From an uncultured Collinsella sp. (GTDB lineage: Bacteria; Actinomycetota; Coriobacteriia; Coriobacteriales; Coriobacteriaceae), in NCBI GenBank assembly GCA_902495545.1, contig CABUXM010000010.1, positions 1-37,605 of the forward strand: DNA of 37,605 nt. Direction: 5' to 3'. Of this stretch, positions 14,560 through 26,994 are shown one piece after another. Within the stretch, counting starts at the first letter, position 1. Each line of letters begins with the position of its first letter. The notes under the pieces are model-generated. The model worked only from the letters and a program-made list of their open reading frames with translations. It made no database searches and was not told the DNA's origin. Position numbers and translations under genes: made by a program.

Positions 14560-17500
14560 CTACTTAGCCTTGCTGCGACGATGGAAGAAAGCGCCGATCG
14601 CGGCGATGATGGCGCCAAGACCACCGACGGTCACGACGGTCGCCGCCGTCTGGTCGCCGGTATTGGGGATCGCCGAACCGTTCTTCTTGCTGCCCTGGGC
14701 CTTGTCGCCTGCGGGCTTGCCCGCCTGGTTGCCGCCGTTCGAGCCATTGCCGGAACCCTGGTTGCCCGAGCCGCCCTGATTGCCGGAGTCGGCATCCTTG
14801 AGGCTCTCAATGGCCAGCTTGAGCTGGTCATAGGCCGCCTGGAGCTGGGTGTCGGAAGCATTCTCATCACCCAAGACGTCCTCGGCGTAGGTAATGGCAT
14901 CCGTCAGGGCCTTAACAGACTCGTCCGTCTTGCCCCTGGTGTCAGTCTCCTTCGCCTGCTTGACCAGGGCCTTGAGCTGCTTCTTAGTCGGATTCTCGAC
15001 CGGGACCACCGGGGTCTTCTCGAGCGCGCCGCGGGCGCTCTCGAGCGCCCTGAGCGCCTGGTCGACCTCGTCCTGCGTGGCGTCCTCATCGCTCAAGATG
15101 GCGCGGGCGCTCGCCAGGGCGTTCTCGAGCGCCGTCCAGGAGGCCTCGGTGTAGTCACCGGCCTTGAGGTCGCCGGCAGCAACCTCGGCATCAACCTTTT
15201 CGATCGCGGCAGCGAGATCATCCTTCGCCACCGGATCGGGGACGGCCGTACCGTAGAACTTGAGCTCCGCCATGCTGCAGTAGGCATCGACGTTGCCACC
15301 GCCGGCGTGAATCACCTTGACGGTCACGTAGCGACCGCGCGCGGCGCCAAAGCTCATCTGTTTCCAGTCGCCACGGTCGGTGAGCACGCGGCCGTCGTTG
15401 TCGAAGGCAAACGTACCCATCGACGCGGCGGTGCCCATCTCATAGCCGTCGGCAGTGTCGGAGACCAGTATCTCGGCCTCGAAGATATCACCGTTAGTGC
15501 CGCCGTCCTGGCGCGGCAGGAACGTGACGTCGGTGAGATCGTAGTCGCGGCCCAGGTCGACACTCAGATACTGGGGCATACCGGTCCCATGGGCCCAGTC
15601 GCTGTGCCAGAGCGTCCGCTCGTCGCCGTCGAGAGCGTTGACGGCGGTGTTGCCCTCGTAGTCGGCCTCGCTCGAGAAGCCGGCCACCTTGACGTTCTTG
15701 CGGTTCTCGGGCGTGTTGATGAGGATCTTCTCATCGACAGGGCGCATCTTGAGGCCGTCGATGGCCTTCTCGATCTTGGCTGTGGCGTCTGCGACATCCT
15801 TCTTGCTATAGCTGCCCTGGCCGCTGTCGAGGAGCTTCTGAGCCGCCTCGACCGCAGTGGTGAGAGCTGCGTAGGAATCCTTGGTGTAGACGGACTCTCT
15901 GTAGCCCGCGGCCTTGGAAAGCGCTGCCACGAGCGCAGAGGTATCGACACCAGCCTTGACCTCGACCTCATAGGATACGGTCTTGGAGGGGTCGAGTACC
16001 GACGCCACCGTGATCGTTGCCTTGCCGGCCTTGTTGGCACGCAGGTAGTAACTCACGCTATCGCCAGCCTGAACAGCGGAGACGCTTACCACAGAGGGGT
16101 CGGAGCTCTCGACCGTCACATAGGGGTAGCCGGCGCTCTCAGGCGTGGCCTTGGCGTCGACGAGCGAAACGTCGCCTTCAAAGAACTCGGTCTGGTTCTT
16201 GCCTAGCTCGACACCCTCGATGGCCTCGACACCCTGCGTGTAGTTGAAGTTGACCTCACGCAGTGTGAGCATCTGGTCACCCGATGCCTCAAGCGGCGTG
16301 ACCTCGACCTTGGTCGCCTTCTTGCCCTTGTTCTCGGCAGAGAGGCCAAAGGCGTAGCGAGCCCGGAAGGAATCGTACTCCCCGCCCGCGAACTCTTGGG
16401 TCGAGCCATCCTCGAACGTCACGACGGCCTTGATCTTCTGCACGGTTCCGTTGCCACCGTTGCGGTTAACGACCTCGACGCTATCGAGTTTCGACGGCGT
16501 CTTAAATGCGAATGTCATCGTGGTGGGAAGCTTCACGTAACTCGGAAGCTTACCCTCGCTGTCCCAGTTGGCGTTCCAGTTCCATAGGAACTCAAAGCCG
16601 TTGTCGCCCTCGTTATTATCGAACAGCGCGTTATAGCTCTTCTGCTGGATAAGTTTCTCGACGTTGGTCCCGTCGTCGGTCGTGAGCTCATCGTTGGTCA
16701 TCGTGATGTTGAAGGTATCCTGACCGTACTCGGCGACCGTTGGCTGAGGAATATCCGGCATCGTCACCGTGCCGTCGCTCGCAAACTCAAGTGCGTCGCA
16801 TGCCGGACCGATGAGCCAAGATGTCGAGGGCAATTCGACCTTGCCAGCGGTCTTGGCCTTGAGCTTGAAACTCGCCACCGCGCCGGTACCGTTGTAGAGC
16901 TTGCCATCGCCGCGGTTGGCAAAGGCGAGATTAATAGTCTGCGTTCTGTCCGCGAACTGGACCTTCTCGCGAGACAGGTTCTCCATGCCGGCAGTCGAGC
17001 CGTCCTGCGCGATGCTCTCAGAAACAAACTCGAACTGGTCGCTCTTGAAGTTGACGAGAGCGCCCAGGGCATTGACGTTCTTGGCGTCGGCCGCATAGAC
17101 ATCAACGGTGATCTCATCACCAGCCTCGACCTCGGTCTTGCTCGGAATCACCGCGAGCGAACCGGTGACCTTGCCCTTTTGTTTAGTGCCGCCGTCAAGA
17201 CCCGCCATGGTGAACGAGTAATCGTAGACGTCGTAAACGCCGTTATCGTTGAGGTCGGCGAAGTGGTCGCGGATCTGCGAGCCGAACGTCGGGGTATCGG
17301 GCTCGCGATTCTCGAGGCCCAGATAGTTCTTCATGTTGGAGTAGTCTCCGTCGGAGATCGTGGCCTTGTTAAGGTTGGAGCCCACGGCGAAGCCATCCGT
17401 GCCGTCGGTCTTGTAGATGGCAATCTCGGACGCGGAGAAGAAATTGCCGACCGAGGCGAGCGGTGTCATGCGCACGTAACGGGCGGCCACGGTGCCGTCA

Positions 17501-20500
17501 AACGCTACCGTCTTACAATCAGCGGAACGTGCCCAATCGACCTCCCGGCTCGTCCAGTGGACACCATCGAGACTCGTCTCAACACGCATCTTGGTCACAG
17601 TGCCGTTGCCGGCGTCATCGCGCGGATAGTACTCGAGCTTATCGAGCTTGTAAGCGCGTCCATAGTCAACGGTAAGCGCCTTGCCCAGATCGTTGCCGCC
17701 GGAGTGGAAACCGCCGTCGCCCGACTGGAACTCATGGTCGAAGGCGAGCTCGGCCTTATGGCTGCCGTAAAGTGAGCCCTCCCAGGTGATTTCCTCGGCG
17801 TCGGGGACGTTCCGCCACGGATCGAGTGCGGAGTTCGCCTCGAGCACATCGCTCCAGGCGGAGTAACCCGCGGCGTTGCGCGAACGAATCTGGTAGGTGT
17901 GCTTGCTATTGTAGGCGAGGTCGGTGTGCGTGAACTCGGCCGCATCACCCACGGCGAACACAGTGCCGTCGACCTTAAGGTCGTAGGAGGTAGCACCATC
18001 GACCTTTCCCCAGGTGAGCTTGATGCTCGTTGGGGTCGTGACGTCCTCGGGGGCGGCAAGGTTCGTGGGTGCGGAAAGGTTCTCGTTGAGGCGATCGGCT
18101 GTGAGCGTGGCGTCGGCGCTCACGAAACCGCCCAGCTCGAGCGTCTGCGCCGCTGCAGCAACATCGGTCTTCGCGAACTTGACGTAGACCTTGGGGTTCG
18201 TGGTGATCTTGGTGTTGTTGAAGCTCTCGCCCTGCTCGGCCTCGGTGTCGTCCGCATCGCTGCCGTAGTGGTTGAGGTTGGGAGTCTTGCTGTAAAAGTA
18301 GACCGCCTGGCCGGCCTCGGGGGTCGCGGCGTCAAAGGTCTCCTGCGAGTCGACCTCAACCACGTTGAGTGCGGATCCGCCGTTCTTGGCGACAATGTTC
18401 GTGGGCTTGGCGGACACGTTGGCCACGAAGGTCGTGGTGCGGTTGGAGTCGTAGCCGTTGTAGCCACCCTGCGAGGCCTCGGCGGTAAAGGTCGCGGTGC
18501 CGCCTGCGGCCTTGGAGCTGTAGACGGTGCTCACATGCTTCCCGTAGGAGATATTGTCGATCGTGCCGTAGGAATCGTCCTCAGTCGTGTTGTTTTCGAT
18601 GGAGGAGCCGTCGTCCTCGTACTGCGTAAAGGTGCCGTCGCCCTCGGTGGCGAAGAACTCGACGATACGCTGACTGCGGTCGGTACCCTTGGTGTTGGTG
18701 TCGCTCACTGCCTCGGGGTTGTTGTTCTCGGCGTACATCGGCACGATAGCGTTGGCCTTCACAAACAGTGGCAGCTTCCAAAGCGGAGCCTCGTAGTTGT
18801 TGAGAACCTGGCCGCCGCGATACTGCTTACCCGAGAAGTAGTCGATCCAGATGGTGGGATTCTCGTCGGTGCCGTAGTTGGGGAGGTAGATCCCATTGCG
18901 AATGTCGTTGCCGTTCTCATCTGCCTGGGTATCCTGATACACCGGTGCCACTAGGAAGTTCTCACCGAACATATACTGGTACTGCGTCGAAGTGCTTGCG
19001 GCGTACTCGGAGTTGTCAGAAAGCAGCATGGCGCGGATCATGGGCAGGCCGGCATCACCATTACCCGTGTCGATGTTGGCCGCCGAGGCCGCGGCCGTGT
19101 AGATATAGGGCATAAGCTGCGCCTTGAGCTTGAGGTAGAAACGCGAGATGCCCGTGTAGGGATCGCCGTGCGTCATGGGCGATTTGCGGAAGGTGCCCCA
19201 ACCGTCCATGTCGAGCATAGAGGGCGTGAACGTCTTCCACTGGTAGTCACGCGCAGAGATGATGGGGTCGCCGCCAAAGATGCCGTCCATGTCTGAGCCG
19301 ATGTTGGGGTTGCCCGAAAGACTCTGACCGATATACGTGGGGATATGGAAGCGAATGTACTCCCAGTTACCGCCATACTGGTCGCCGGTCCAAATGCCGC
19401 CAAAGCGCTGCGTGCCGGCCCAACCATCGAGCGTGATGATGTTGGGGCGCTTGTTGGCGCCGGTCGTCACCGTGTCATAAGCTGTCTTGATGCCATTAAG
19501 ACCAAAGGAGTAGCCAGATCCAACCCAGGCGACGTCGGTCTTAAGGGTAGAGATGCCTCCCGTCTTGACCTCGGCGTCGAAGTCGCGAAGCAGGTGCCAC
19601 GGGGTCTCGTAGTTGCTGTCGGGCTCAAGGTTGGACTGGGTCCACAAGCCCGTGCTCACACCCTTGGAGTTGGCATACTCGGTGAACTTCTTAAGGTTGT
19701 CGACATTGGCACGCACGGCGTTAAGACGGTCAGCCGAGCTCGTTCCGTCGGAGTTGACGCCGCCGGTCTTGTAGTAACCGTTCTGGCCATAGCCGGCGCC
19801 GTAGCCGTCGTTCGGCAGGAACCAGCCGAGCGGCATGTCGTTGTCCTCGTAGTCATCGATAACCTGCCGAGCAGAGAACTGGCGGTCGAAATCGGTCGCC
19901 TTCATGTTCTCGGTATCGACCGTAGGGCCCTCACCGTTGAGCGTCTCGGCCGCAAGTGTGCCGTCGAGCTTGTAGCCCGTCGACATGCCAGATTCGTACT
20001 TAACGTCGCCCTTCTCGCTCGAGGGCTTGCTGCCCTTGGTCTCCCACTTCTTTTGACCCGAGGTCGTTGACCAGCCATCACGATTATAGGCATTAAGATG
20101 ACCCAAGTAGAAACCGTACTCGGGCAACAGCACCGGGTTACCGGTCACCTTGTAGTAGTCCTGCAGCATCTCGGTTGCCACGTTCGAAGCGCCCTCGTTG
20201 GTCGCCACGAAGTAATAGGCATCAAACTCATTCTCGCTGTGCAAAGTCGTGACCGTCGATGAGTCTGTGGAACCGAAGTCGTAGGAACCCTCTGCAAACG
20301 TGTTTCGGAGCACGCCGTAGCCGTCGCTCGTCCAATAGAACGGGTTGGGCGAGGCAACGCCGCCATCGGTCCAGTTGTTAGTGTTGGAGATGGCGATGGT
20401 CTGGTTGGTATGCAGGAAGCGGCCGTTCTGGGTGCCGCCGCCAAAGAAGTTCTCGGACTTCTCCTTGGCGAGCGTCTGGACGGTACCCTTCTTATCAAGG

Positions 20501-20973
20501 TCGAGGGGCGCGGACTCAGAAACCACGCCACGGTCGCCTGACTTGATACTCATCTTGCCAGTCGCCTTGTCCAGGATCACGGTCGCCTTTCCGCCGGTGA
20601 TCTCGATAGTGTCGCCCTTGTCGGCAACCGTCGCACTCGGCTTGCTGTAGGTGTCCGAGGTATCGGGCTGAGCCTGGATCTTAGCCGTGTGGGACTTACT
20701 GCGCGGCGTGGCGTACTCGGAAAACTCACCCTTGGGGTCGACGTTATAACGGAAAATACCGTCCTCGAGGAACGTAATACGGCCCTTGATGCCGTCAGCG
20801 AAATCGATGTCGACGACGTTCGAGGCAGACTGAGACACGGTCGCTGAGTCGACGCCCTTGAGTGGCGTGGCAATCGCCTGCTGGGGATTGGCAAACACGA
20901 GCGTCGCCGCAGTGGCGACGAGGACCGCGCTTCCCTTCACCCACCGTTTCGTAAAAATGGAATTCCTACGCAC
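14560..20973 (-). CDS. Giant cell-wall-anchored GH31 family glycosidase (2137 residues)
   Basis: A secreted multimodular glycosidase. The start is GTG at 20973 with AAGGAG upstream. A signal peptide spans about 1-36. The GH31 N-domain and barrel run from about 45 to 860, with Asp480 (LKTDVAWVGSG) and Asp531 (IWTGDQYGG) as the likely nucleophile and acid/base. Next come an FN3 domain (~965-1044), an F5/8 C-type module (~1058-1193), a dockerin-like loop DLNDNGVYDVYD (~1240), a cohesin-like beta domain (~1268-1410), a second F5/8-like module (~1420-1580), a Big-like domain (~1580-1675), a FIVAR repeat (~1675-1740), a third F5/8 module (~1740-1912) and two more FIVAR repeats (~1912-2065). A Gly/Asn linker, the sorting motif IPNTG (2102-2106), a hydrophobic helix and HRRSKAK end it. 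Host mucin glycan is a likely target (inference). Confidence 0.9.
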   Translation of the reverse strand: MRRNSIFTKRWVKGSAVLVATAATLVFANPQQAIATPLKGVDSATVSQSASNVVDIDFADGIKGRITFLEDGIFRYNVDPKGEFSEYATPRSKSHTAKIQAQPDTSDTYSKPSATVADKGDTIEITGGKATVILDKATGKMSIKSGDRGVVSESAPLDLDKKGTVQTLAKEKSENFFGGGTQNGRFLHTNQTIAISNTNNWTDGGVASPNPFYWTSDGYGVLRNTFAEGSYDFGSTDSSTVTTLHSENEFDAYYFVATNEGASNVATEMLQDYYKVTGNPVLLPEYGFYLGHLNAYNRDGWSTTSGQKKWETKGSKPSSEKGDVKYESGMSTGYKLDGTLAAETLNGEGPTVDTENMKATDFDRQFSARQVIDDYEDNDMPLGWFLPNDGYGAGYGQNGYYKTGGVNSDGTSSADRLNAVRANVDNLKKFTEYANSKGVSTGLWTQSNLEPDSNYETPWHLLRDFDAEVKTGGISTLKTDVAWVGSGYSFGLNGIKTAYDTVTTGANKRPNIITLDGWAGTQRFGGIWTGDQYGGNWEYIRFHIPTYIGQSLSGNPNIGSDMDGIFGGDPIISARDYQWKTFTPSMLDMDGWGTFRKSPMTHGDPYTGISRFYLKLKAQLMPYIYTAAASAANIDTGNGDAGLPMIRAMLLSDNSEYAASTSTQYQYMFGENFLVAPVYQDTQADENGNDIRNGIYLPNYGTDENPTIWIDYFSGKQYRGGQVLNNYEAPLWKLPLFVKANAIVPMYAENNNPEAVSDTNTKGTDRSQRIVEFFATEGDGTFTQYEDDGSSIENNTTEDDSYGTIDNISYGKHVSTVYSSKAAGGTATFTAEASQGGYNGYDSNRTTTFVANVSAKPTNIVAKNGGSALNVVEVDSQETFDAATPEAGQAVYFYSKTPNLNHYGSDADDTEAEQGESFNNTKITTNPKVYVKFAKTDVAAAAQTLELGGFVSADATLTADRLNENLSAPTNLAAPEDVTTPTSIKLTWGKVDGATSYDLKVDGTVFAVGDAAEFTHTDLAYNSKHTYQIRSRNAAGYSAWSDVLEANSALDPWRNVPDAEEITWEGSLYGSHKAELAFDHEFQSGDGGFHSGGNDLGKALTVDYGRAYKLDKLEYYPRDDAGNGTVTKMRVETSLDGVHWTSREVDWARSADCKTVAFDGTVAARYVRMTPLASVGNFFSASEIAIYKTDGTDGFAVGSNLNKATISDGDYSNMKNYLGLENREPDTPTFGSQIRDHFADLNDNGVYDVYDYSFTMAGLDGGTKQKGKVTGSLAVIPSKTEVEAGDEITVDVYAADAKNVNALGALVNFKSDQFEFVSESIAQDGSTAGMENLSREKVQFADRTQTINLAFANRGDGKLYNGTGAVASFKLKAKTAGKVELPSTSWLIGPACDALEFASDGTVTMPDIPQPTVAEYGQDTFNITMTNDELTTDDGTNVEKLIQQKSYNALFDNNEGDNGFEFLWNWNANWDSEGKLPSYVKLPTTMTFAFKTPSKLDSVEVVNRNGGNGTVQKIKAVVTFEDGSTQEFAGGEYDSFRARYAFGLSAENKGKKATKVEVTPLEASGDQMLTLREVNFNYTQGVEAIEGVELGKNQTEFFEGDVSLVDAKATPESAGYPYVTVESSDPSVVSVSAVQAGDSVSYYLRANKAGKATITVASVLDPSKTVSYEVEVKAGVDTSALVAALSKAAGYRESVYTKDSYAALTTAVEAAQKLLDSGQGSYSKKDVADATAKIEKAIDGLKMRPVDEKILINTPENRKNVKVAGFSSEADYEGNTAVNALDGDERTLWHSDWAHGTGMPQYLSVDLGRDYDLTDVTFLPRQDGGTNGDIFEAEILVSDTADGYEMGTAASMGTFAFDNDGRVLTDRGDWKQMSFGAARGRYVTVKVIHAGGGNVDAYCSMAELKFYGTAVPDPVAKDDLAAAIEKVDAEVAAGDLKAGDYTEASWTALENALASARAILSDEDATQDEVDQALRALESARGALEKTPVVPVENPTKKQLKALVKQAKETDTRGKTDESVKALTDAITYAEDVLGDENASDTQLQAAYDQLKLAIESLKDADSGNQGGSGNQGSGNGSNGGNQAGKPAGDKAQGSKKNGSAIPNTGDQTAATVVTVGGLGAIIAAIGAFFHRRSKAK

Positions 20974-21137
20974 CTGGACTCCTTCCCTCCGACATGCGGA
21001 AGCGTCGCGGACGCACGCCCTGCAGCATGGGCGAACGCATCAAACGGGGGGGTGTTCGGTACATTCCGCGCAGTGGGCCCACCCGTTACCAAGGGGTCAA
21101 CTGGTAGTAACCAGATATCCGCCTATTAGGTAGAATC

Positions 21138-21143
21138 ATCATA
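21138..21143 (-). promoter_or_regulatory. Candidate -10 box for the GH31 gene
   Basis: The minus strand reads TATGAT about 165 bases before the GTG start, with TTGGTT 15 bases upstream as a poor -35. The upstream ATACCAATT repeats would be in range for a regulator. Confidence 0.35.
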
Positions 21144-21181
21144 CGGGAGCAGTTGCGCAACCAAGTTCGTAATTCTCCCAG

Positions 21182-21287
21182 TGGTATTAAAATGAGCGTC
21201 AATGGCAAGGTGGGCTAAATAAGCCATACCAATTGGTTCTTCAGTCAAATACCAATTAAGCAAAAATGTACTGTTTATCTGGTATTA
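21182..21287. promoter_or_regulatory. Candidate operator array with ATACCAATT / TGGTATTA sites
   Basis: ATACCAATT occurs at 21226-21234 and 21249-21257, 23 bases apart (about two helical turns). The complementary half-site TGGTATTA occurs at 21182-21189 and 21280-21287. The symmetric layout upstream of the GH31 gene suggests binding sites for a regulator, possibly a sugar-responsive repressor. The factor is not identifiable. Confidence 0.45.
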
Positions 21288-21298
21288 CACAGACCGTA

Positions 21299-21344
21299 CC
21301 TTTCTCTCGGGAACTGGGCTTCGCGAAGTTTCCCGAGGGAAAGG
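21299..21344. repeat. Palindromic repeat, copy A (TTCGCGAA core)
   Basis: The arms CCTTTCTCTCGGGAA and TTCCCGAGGGAAAGG pair, with one wobble, around a centre containing CTTCGCGAAG. Read on the opposite strand, the element at 21809-21854 is nearly the same sequence (about 41 of 46 positions). The ~25 bases after the palindrome (CCGCC...CCTAC..GG) are also related in the two copies. Confidence 0.75.
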
Positions 21345-21676
21345 CTCAGCCGCCACCCTGCGACCTACCGGATATTGCCATGACGTACGTTGACTGATTT
21401 GGTTTGGATACAAAGGTTGATGGAGAGTGATGGGCAGTTAGTTCAGATACGTATAATTTGGCCGTGGCCTTGGGCACGAAACTGCCGCTTGGAAGCCGAC
21501 GCGGACCCAGTATTGGGCCGTTCCCGGCTTGGCTGAGCATCTTGATCGATTCAGATTGCCAAAAGTAGGCCGAATGAGTCCAAATCAGCCTTCTCCTACT
21601 CTCTAGAAAATACGAATTTGAACTAACTGTCCAGAGGCGTCCTCGACTAACAGTAAAAAGGCCTCCATACAAAGAG

Positions 21677-21711
21677 TGGGCCCTGCCGCTCGAACGAACG
21701 GCAGGGCCCAC
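21677..21711. terminator. Strong GC hairpin, probable terminator after carB
   Basis: GTGGGCCCTGCCG (21677-21689) pairs perfectly with CGGCAGGGCCCAC (21699-21711). The plus side is followed by CATTTTCTATTT and the minus side by TCTTTG, so the T-run is better for plus-strand transcription. carB ends 170 bases away. Confidence 0.6.
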
Positions 21712-21808
21712 GCTCATTTTCTATTTAGCCTTAGTCATCGCACAAAGCCCCTTCGGCAGCACACGGTGCAGCCAAGTCACCGTAGGCCGGGGCGGGAGGC
21801 GGACCTTT

Positions 21809-21854
21809 CTCTCGGAAACTTCGCGAAGCCCAGTTTCCAAGAGAAAGTGTCCGG
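21809..21854. repeat. Palindromic repeat, copy B, inverted relative to copy A
   Basis: This is the second copy of the 46-base palindrome, 27 bases past the carB stop. Arms CTTTCTCTCGGAAACT and AGTTTCCAAGAGAAAG pair with one mismatch. It lacks a T-run, so it is not a classic terminator. Confidence 0.75.
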
Positions 21855-21880
21855 CTGCCGCCCCGGCCGACCAGGTCACA

Positions 21881-25195
<3,315 letters not shown>

Positions 25196-25196
25196 G

Positions 25197-26636
25197 TTAG
25201 TTCTCCTCGGTCGCAGCGTTCTCGGACTCGGCGAAATTCCAGCCGGCAAGGCGGTCCTTCGCGGTGTCGATGGCCAGATAGTTCTCCTCGCCGTCCATGA
25301 GTCGCATAAAGGCGGTAAAGAGATAGTGGGCATCGGTGGGACCGGGCGAGGCCTCGGGGTGGTACTGGACCGAGAAGCACGGGGCGTCGAGCAGCTGGAT
25401 GCCCTCGGCGGTGCCGTCGTTGAGGTTCACGTGCGTCAGGCGAATGCGACCGAAGCGCTCGTTCATCACGACCGGCGCGATGCCGCGGCGCACCCAGGCG
25501 CGCAGGTCGCCATCGGCCGCATGCTCGGTCTCGCCGCCGGAAAGCTCCGGGATCAGTTTGCCCAGACTGGGGAACAGTAGGCCAAAGCCGTGGTTTTGCG
25601 CGGTGATCTCCACGCGACGGCTCACCAGGTTCATAACCGGCTGGTTACCGCCACGGTGACCGAATTTAAGCTTTTCCATTTGGGCGCCGCACGCCAAGCT
25701 GATCATCTGGTGACCAAGGCAAATGCCAAAGACTGGCACCTTGCCGATCAGCTGCTGCACCTGCTCGTAGGTCTCCACCACGGCATCGGGGTCGCCGGGG
25801 CCGTTGGATAAAAAGACGCCGTCGGGATTCATGTCGAGCACCTCACTCGCGGGCGTATCCCACGGCACGACGGTAAGGTCGCAGCCGGCACGGACCAGAC
25901 CCTCCAGGATGCCGCGCTTGACGCCGCAGTCGTAGGCGACCACGTTGTGGCGGGCAGGAGCGGCAGGGGCAAGCGCAAAGCCATGCGTAGCGGGCAGGTC
26001 GGCAGCTGCAAACTCGTGAGGCGCGGGGCAACTCACGGTCTTGACCAGATTCTCGCCCACCAGCGTCGGCGCTGCGGCCAGACGCTCGGCAAGCTCGTCG
26101 ACGTCAAAGATCTCGGTCGAGATAATACCCATCTTGGAGCCGTTGTCGCGCAGGTGGCGCACAAGAGCGCGGGTGTCGACGCCCTCGATGGCGACGATGC
26201 CGTGGGCACGCAGGTACTCCGACACGCTGACGGCCGAGCGCCAGTTGGAAGGCGTGGCGCACATGTCGCGGACGATCATACCGCGCATGGCGGGAGCGTT
26301 TGCGGGGCGAGCGGCATCGCCGGGGAAGGCCGACTGGACGTCGGTCTCGTCGATGCCGTAGTTACCGATCTGCGGATAGGTCATGGTTACAATTTGGCCG
26401 GCATAGCTCGGGTCGGTCATGACCTCAAAGTAGCCCTCAAGCGAGGTGTTGAAGCAGACCTCGCCGGTCGCGGTGCCCTCGGCACCGCATGCACGGCCAT
26501 AAAAAATGGTCCCATCCTCAAGGTACAGGATGCAGGGACCGCAGGCGCCCTTGCTGGTTTTGGCCAGCATACGCTGGCAAAGCTCGCTGGGCGCGAAGGT
26601 GCGGGCAGCAATGCCCGCAGTATGGTTGTTCGCCAT
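25197..26636 (-). CDS. carA: Carbamoyl phosphate synthase, small (glutaminase) subunit
   Basis: A 479-residue CarA, longer than the usual ~360-380. About 30 extra residues precede the normal start of the fold (CILYLEDGTIFYGRACG), and the glutaminase half also carries extra sequence. The class I glutamine amidotransferase nucleophile is Cys306 in FGICLGHQ, and the His-Glu pair lies in QYHPEASPGP. It releases ammonia and channels it to CarB. GGAAGGAG upstream of the ATG at 26636 supports the long N-terminus, and the next Met (26570) has no ribosome-binding site. It forms a tight operon with carB. Confidence 0.97.
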   Translation of the reverse strand: MANNHTAGIAARTFAPSELCQRMLAKTSKGACGPCILYLEDGTIFYGRACGAEGTATGEVCFNTSLEGYFEVMTDPSYAGQIVTMTYPQIGNYGIDETDVQSAFPGDAARPANAPAMRGMIVRDMCATPSNWRSAVSVSEYLRAHGIVAIEGVDTRALVRHLRDNGSKMGIISTEIFDVDELAERLAAAPTLVGENLVKTVSCPAPHEFAAADLPATHGFALAPAAPARHNVVAYDCGVKRGILEGLVRAGCDLTVVPWDTPASEVLDMNPDGVFLSNGPGDPDAVVETYEQVQQLIGKVPVFGICLGHQMISLACGAQMEKLKFGHRGGNQPVMNLVSRRVEITAQNHGFGLLFPSLGKLIPELSGGETEHAADGDLRAWVRRGIAPVVMNERFGRIRLTHVNLNDGTAEGIQLLDAPCFSVQYHPEASPGPTDAHYLFTAFMRLMDGEENYLAIDTAKDRLAGWNFAESENAATEEN

Positions 26637-26773
26637 AATTCTCCTTCCCGGTCTCTCCGGACCGGCTTAAAGGTTGGTAGTTAGGCCTTGCGGTATTGTA
26701 ACCGCAAGCATGCACCATAGCGTTAATTTCATTGAAATGTTTACGAAATGATAATTATGACTTTCTATGCATA

Positions 26774-26994
26774 ATGATTTTTCTGGGACGGGGCTTAAAA
26801 AATCATTCTGTCATGCATGCAGTTGGCGAGTAGTCAATTTGGGACGGGGCTATTTTAGCTACCCACGCCGTCGACCAACCTAACCGGTGTGCCACCGGCC
26901 GTGGTAGCTAAAATAGCCCCGTCCCAAATTGACTACTCAGCGACAAAGCCCCGCTCTCAGAGTGATTTTTTAATCTCCGTCCCAGAAAAATCAT
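26774..26994. repeat. Nested double inverted repeat of GGGACGG hairpin units
   Basis: The inner arms 26828-26863 and 26903-26938 are a perfect 36-bp inverted repeat. The loop between them contains its own hairpin, CCGGTG-TGC-CACCGG (26884-26898). The outer arms 26774-26810 and 26958-26994 match at 34 of 37 positions. All four arms contain GGGACGG. The outer left arm alone is a hairpin: ATGATTTTT pairs with AAAAATCAT around CTGGGACGGGGCTTA. The inner arm is about 28/31 identical to the element at 12800-12830. Confidence 0.9.

Larger units (their letters stand above)
20974..21880. other. 907-bp gene-free control region between carB and the GH31 gene
   Basis: I see no credible gene here; a 123-codon frame on the minus strand (21346-21717) has no family features. 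The region is more AT-rich than its surroundings. It holds a 7-G run (21046-21052), a minus-strand TATGAT that may be the GH31 -10 box (21138-21143), ATACCAATT repeats (21226-21257), two matching palindromes in inverted orientation (21299-21344 and 21809-21854), a pair of inverted 23-24-mers (21435 and 21607) and a strong GC hairpin (21677-21711). Confidence 0.7.

Noticed and set aside
14581..16206. 541-codon plus-strand frame opposite the GH31 3' end
   Set aside because: Antisense shadow. The minus-strand frame carries FIVAR, F5/8 and sorting-signal features.
21346..21717. 123-codon minus-strand frame between carB and GH31
   Set aside because: Runs through the terminator hairpin and inverted repeats, has no ribosome-binding site at a sensible distance and no recognisable pattern.
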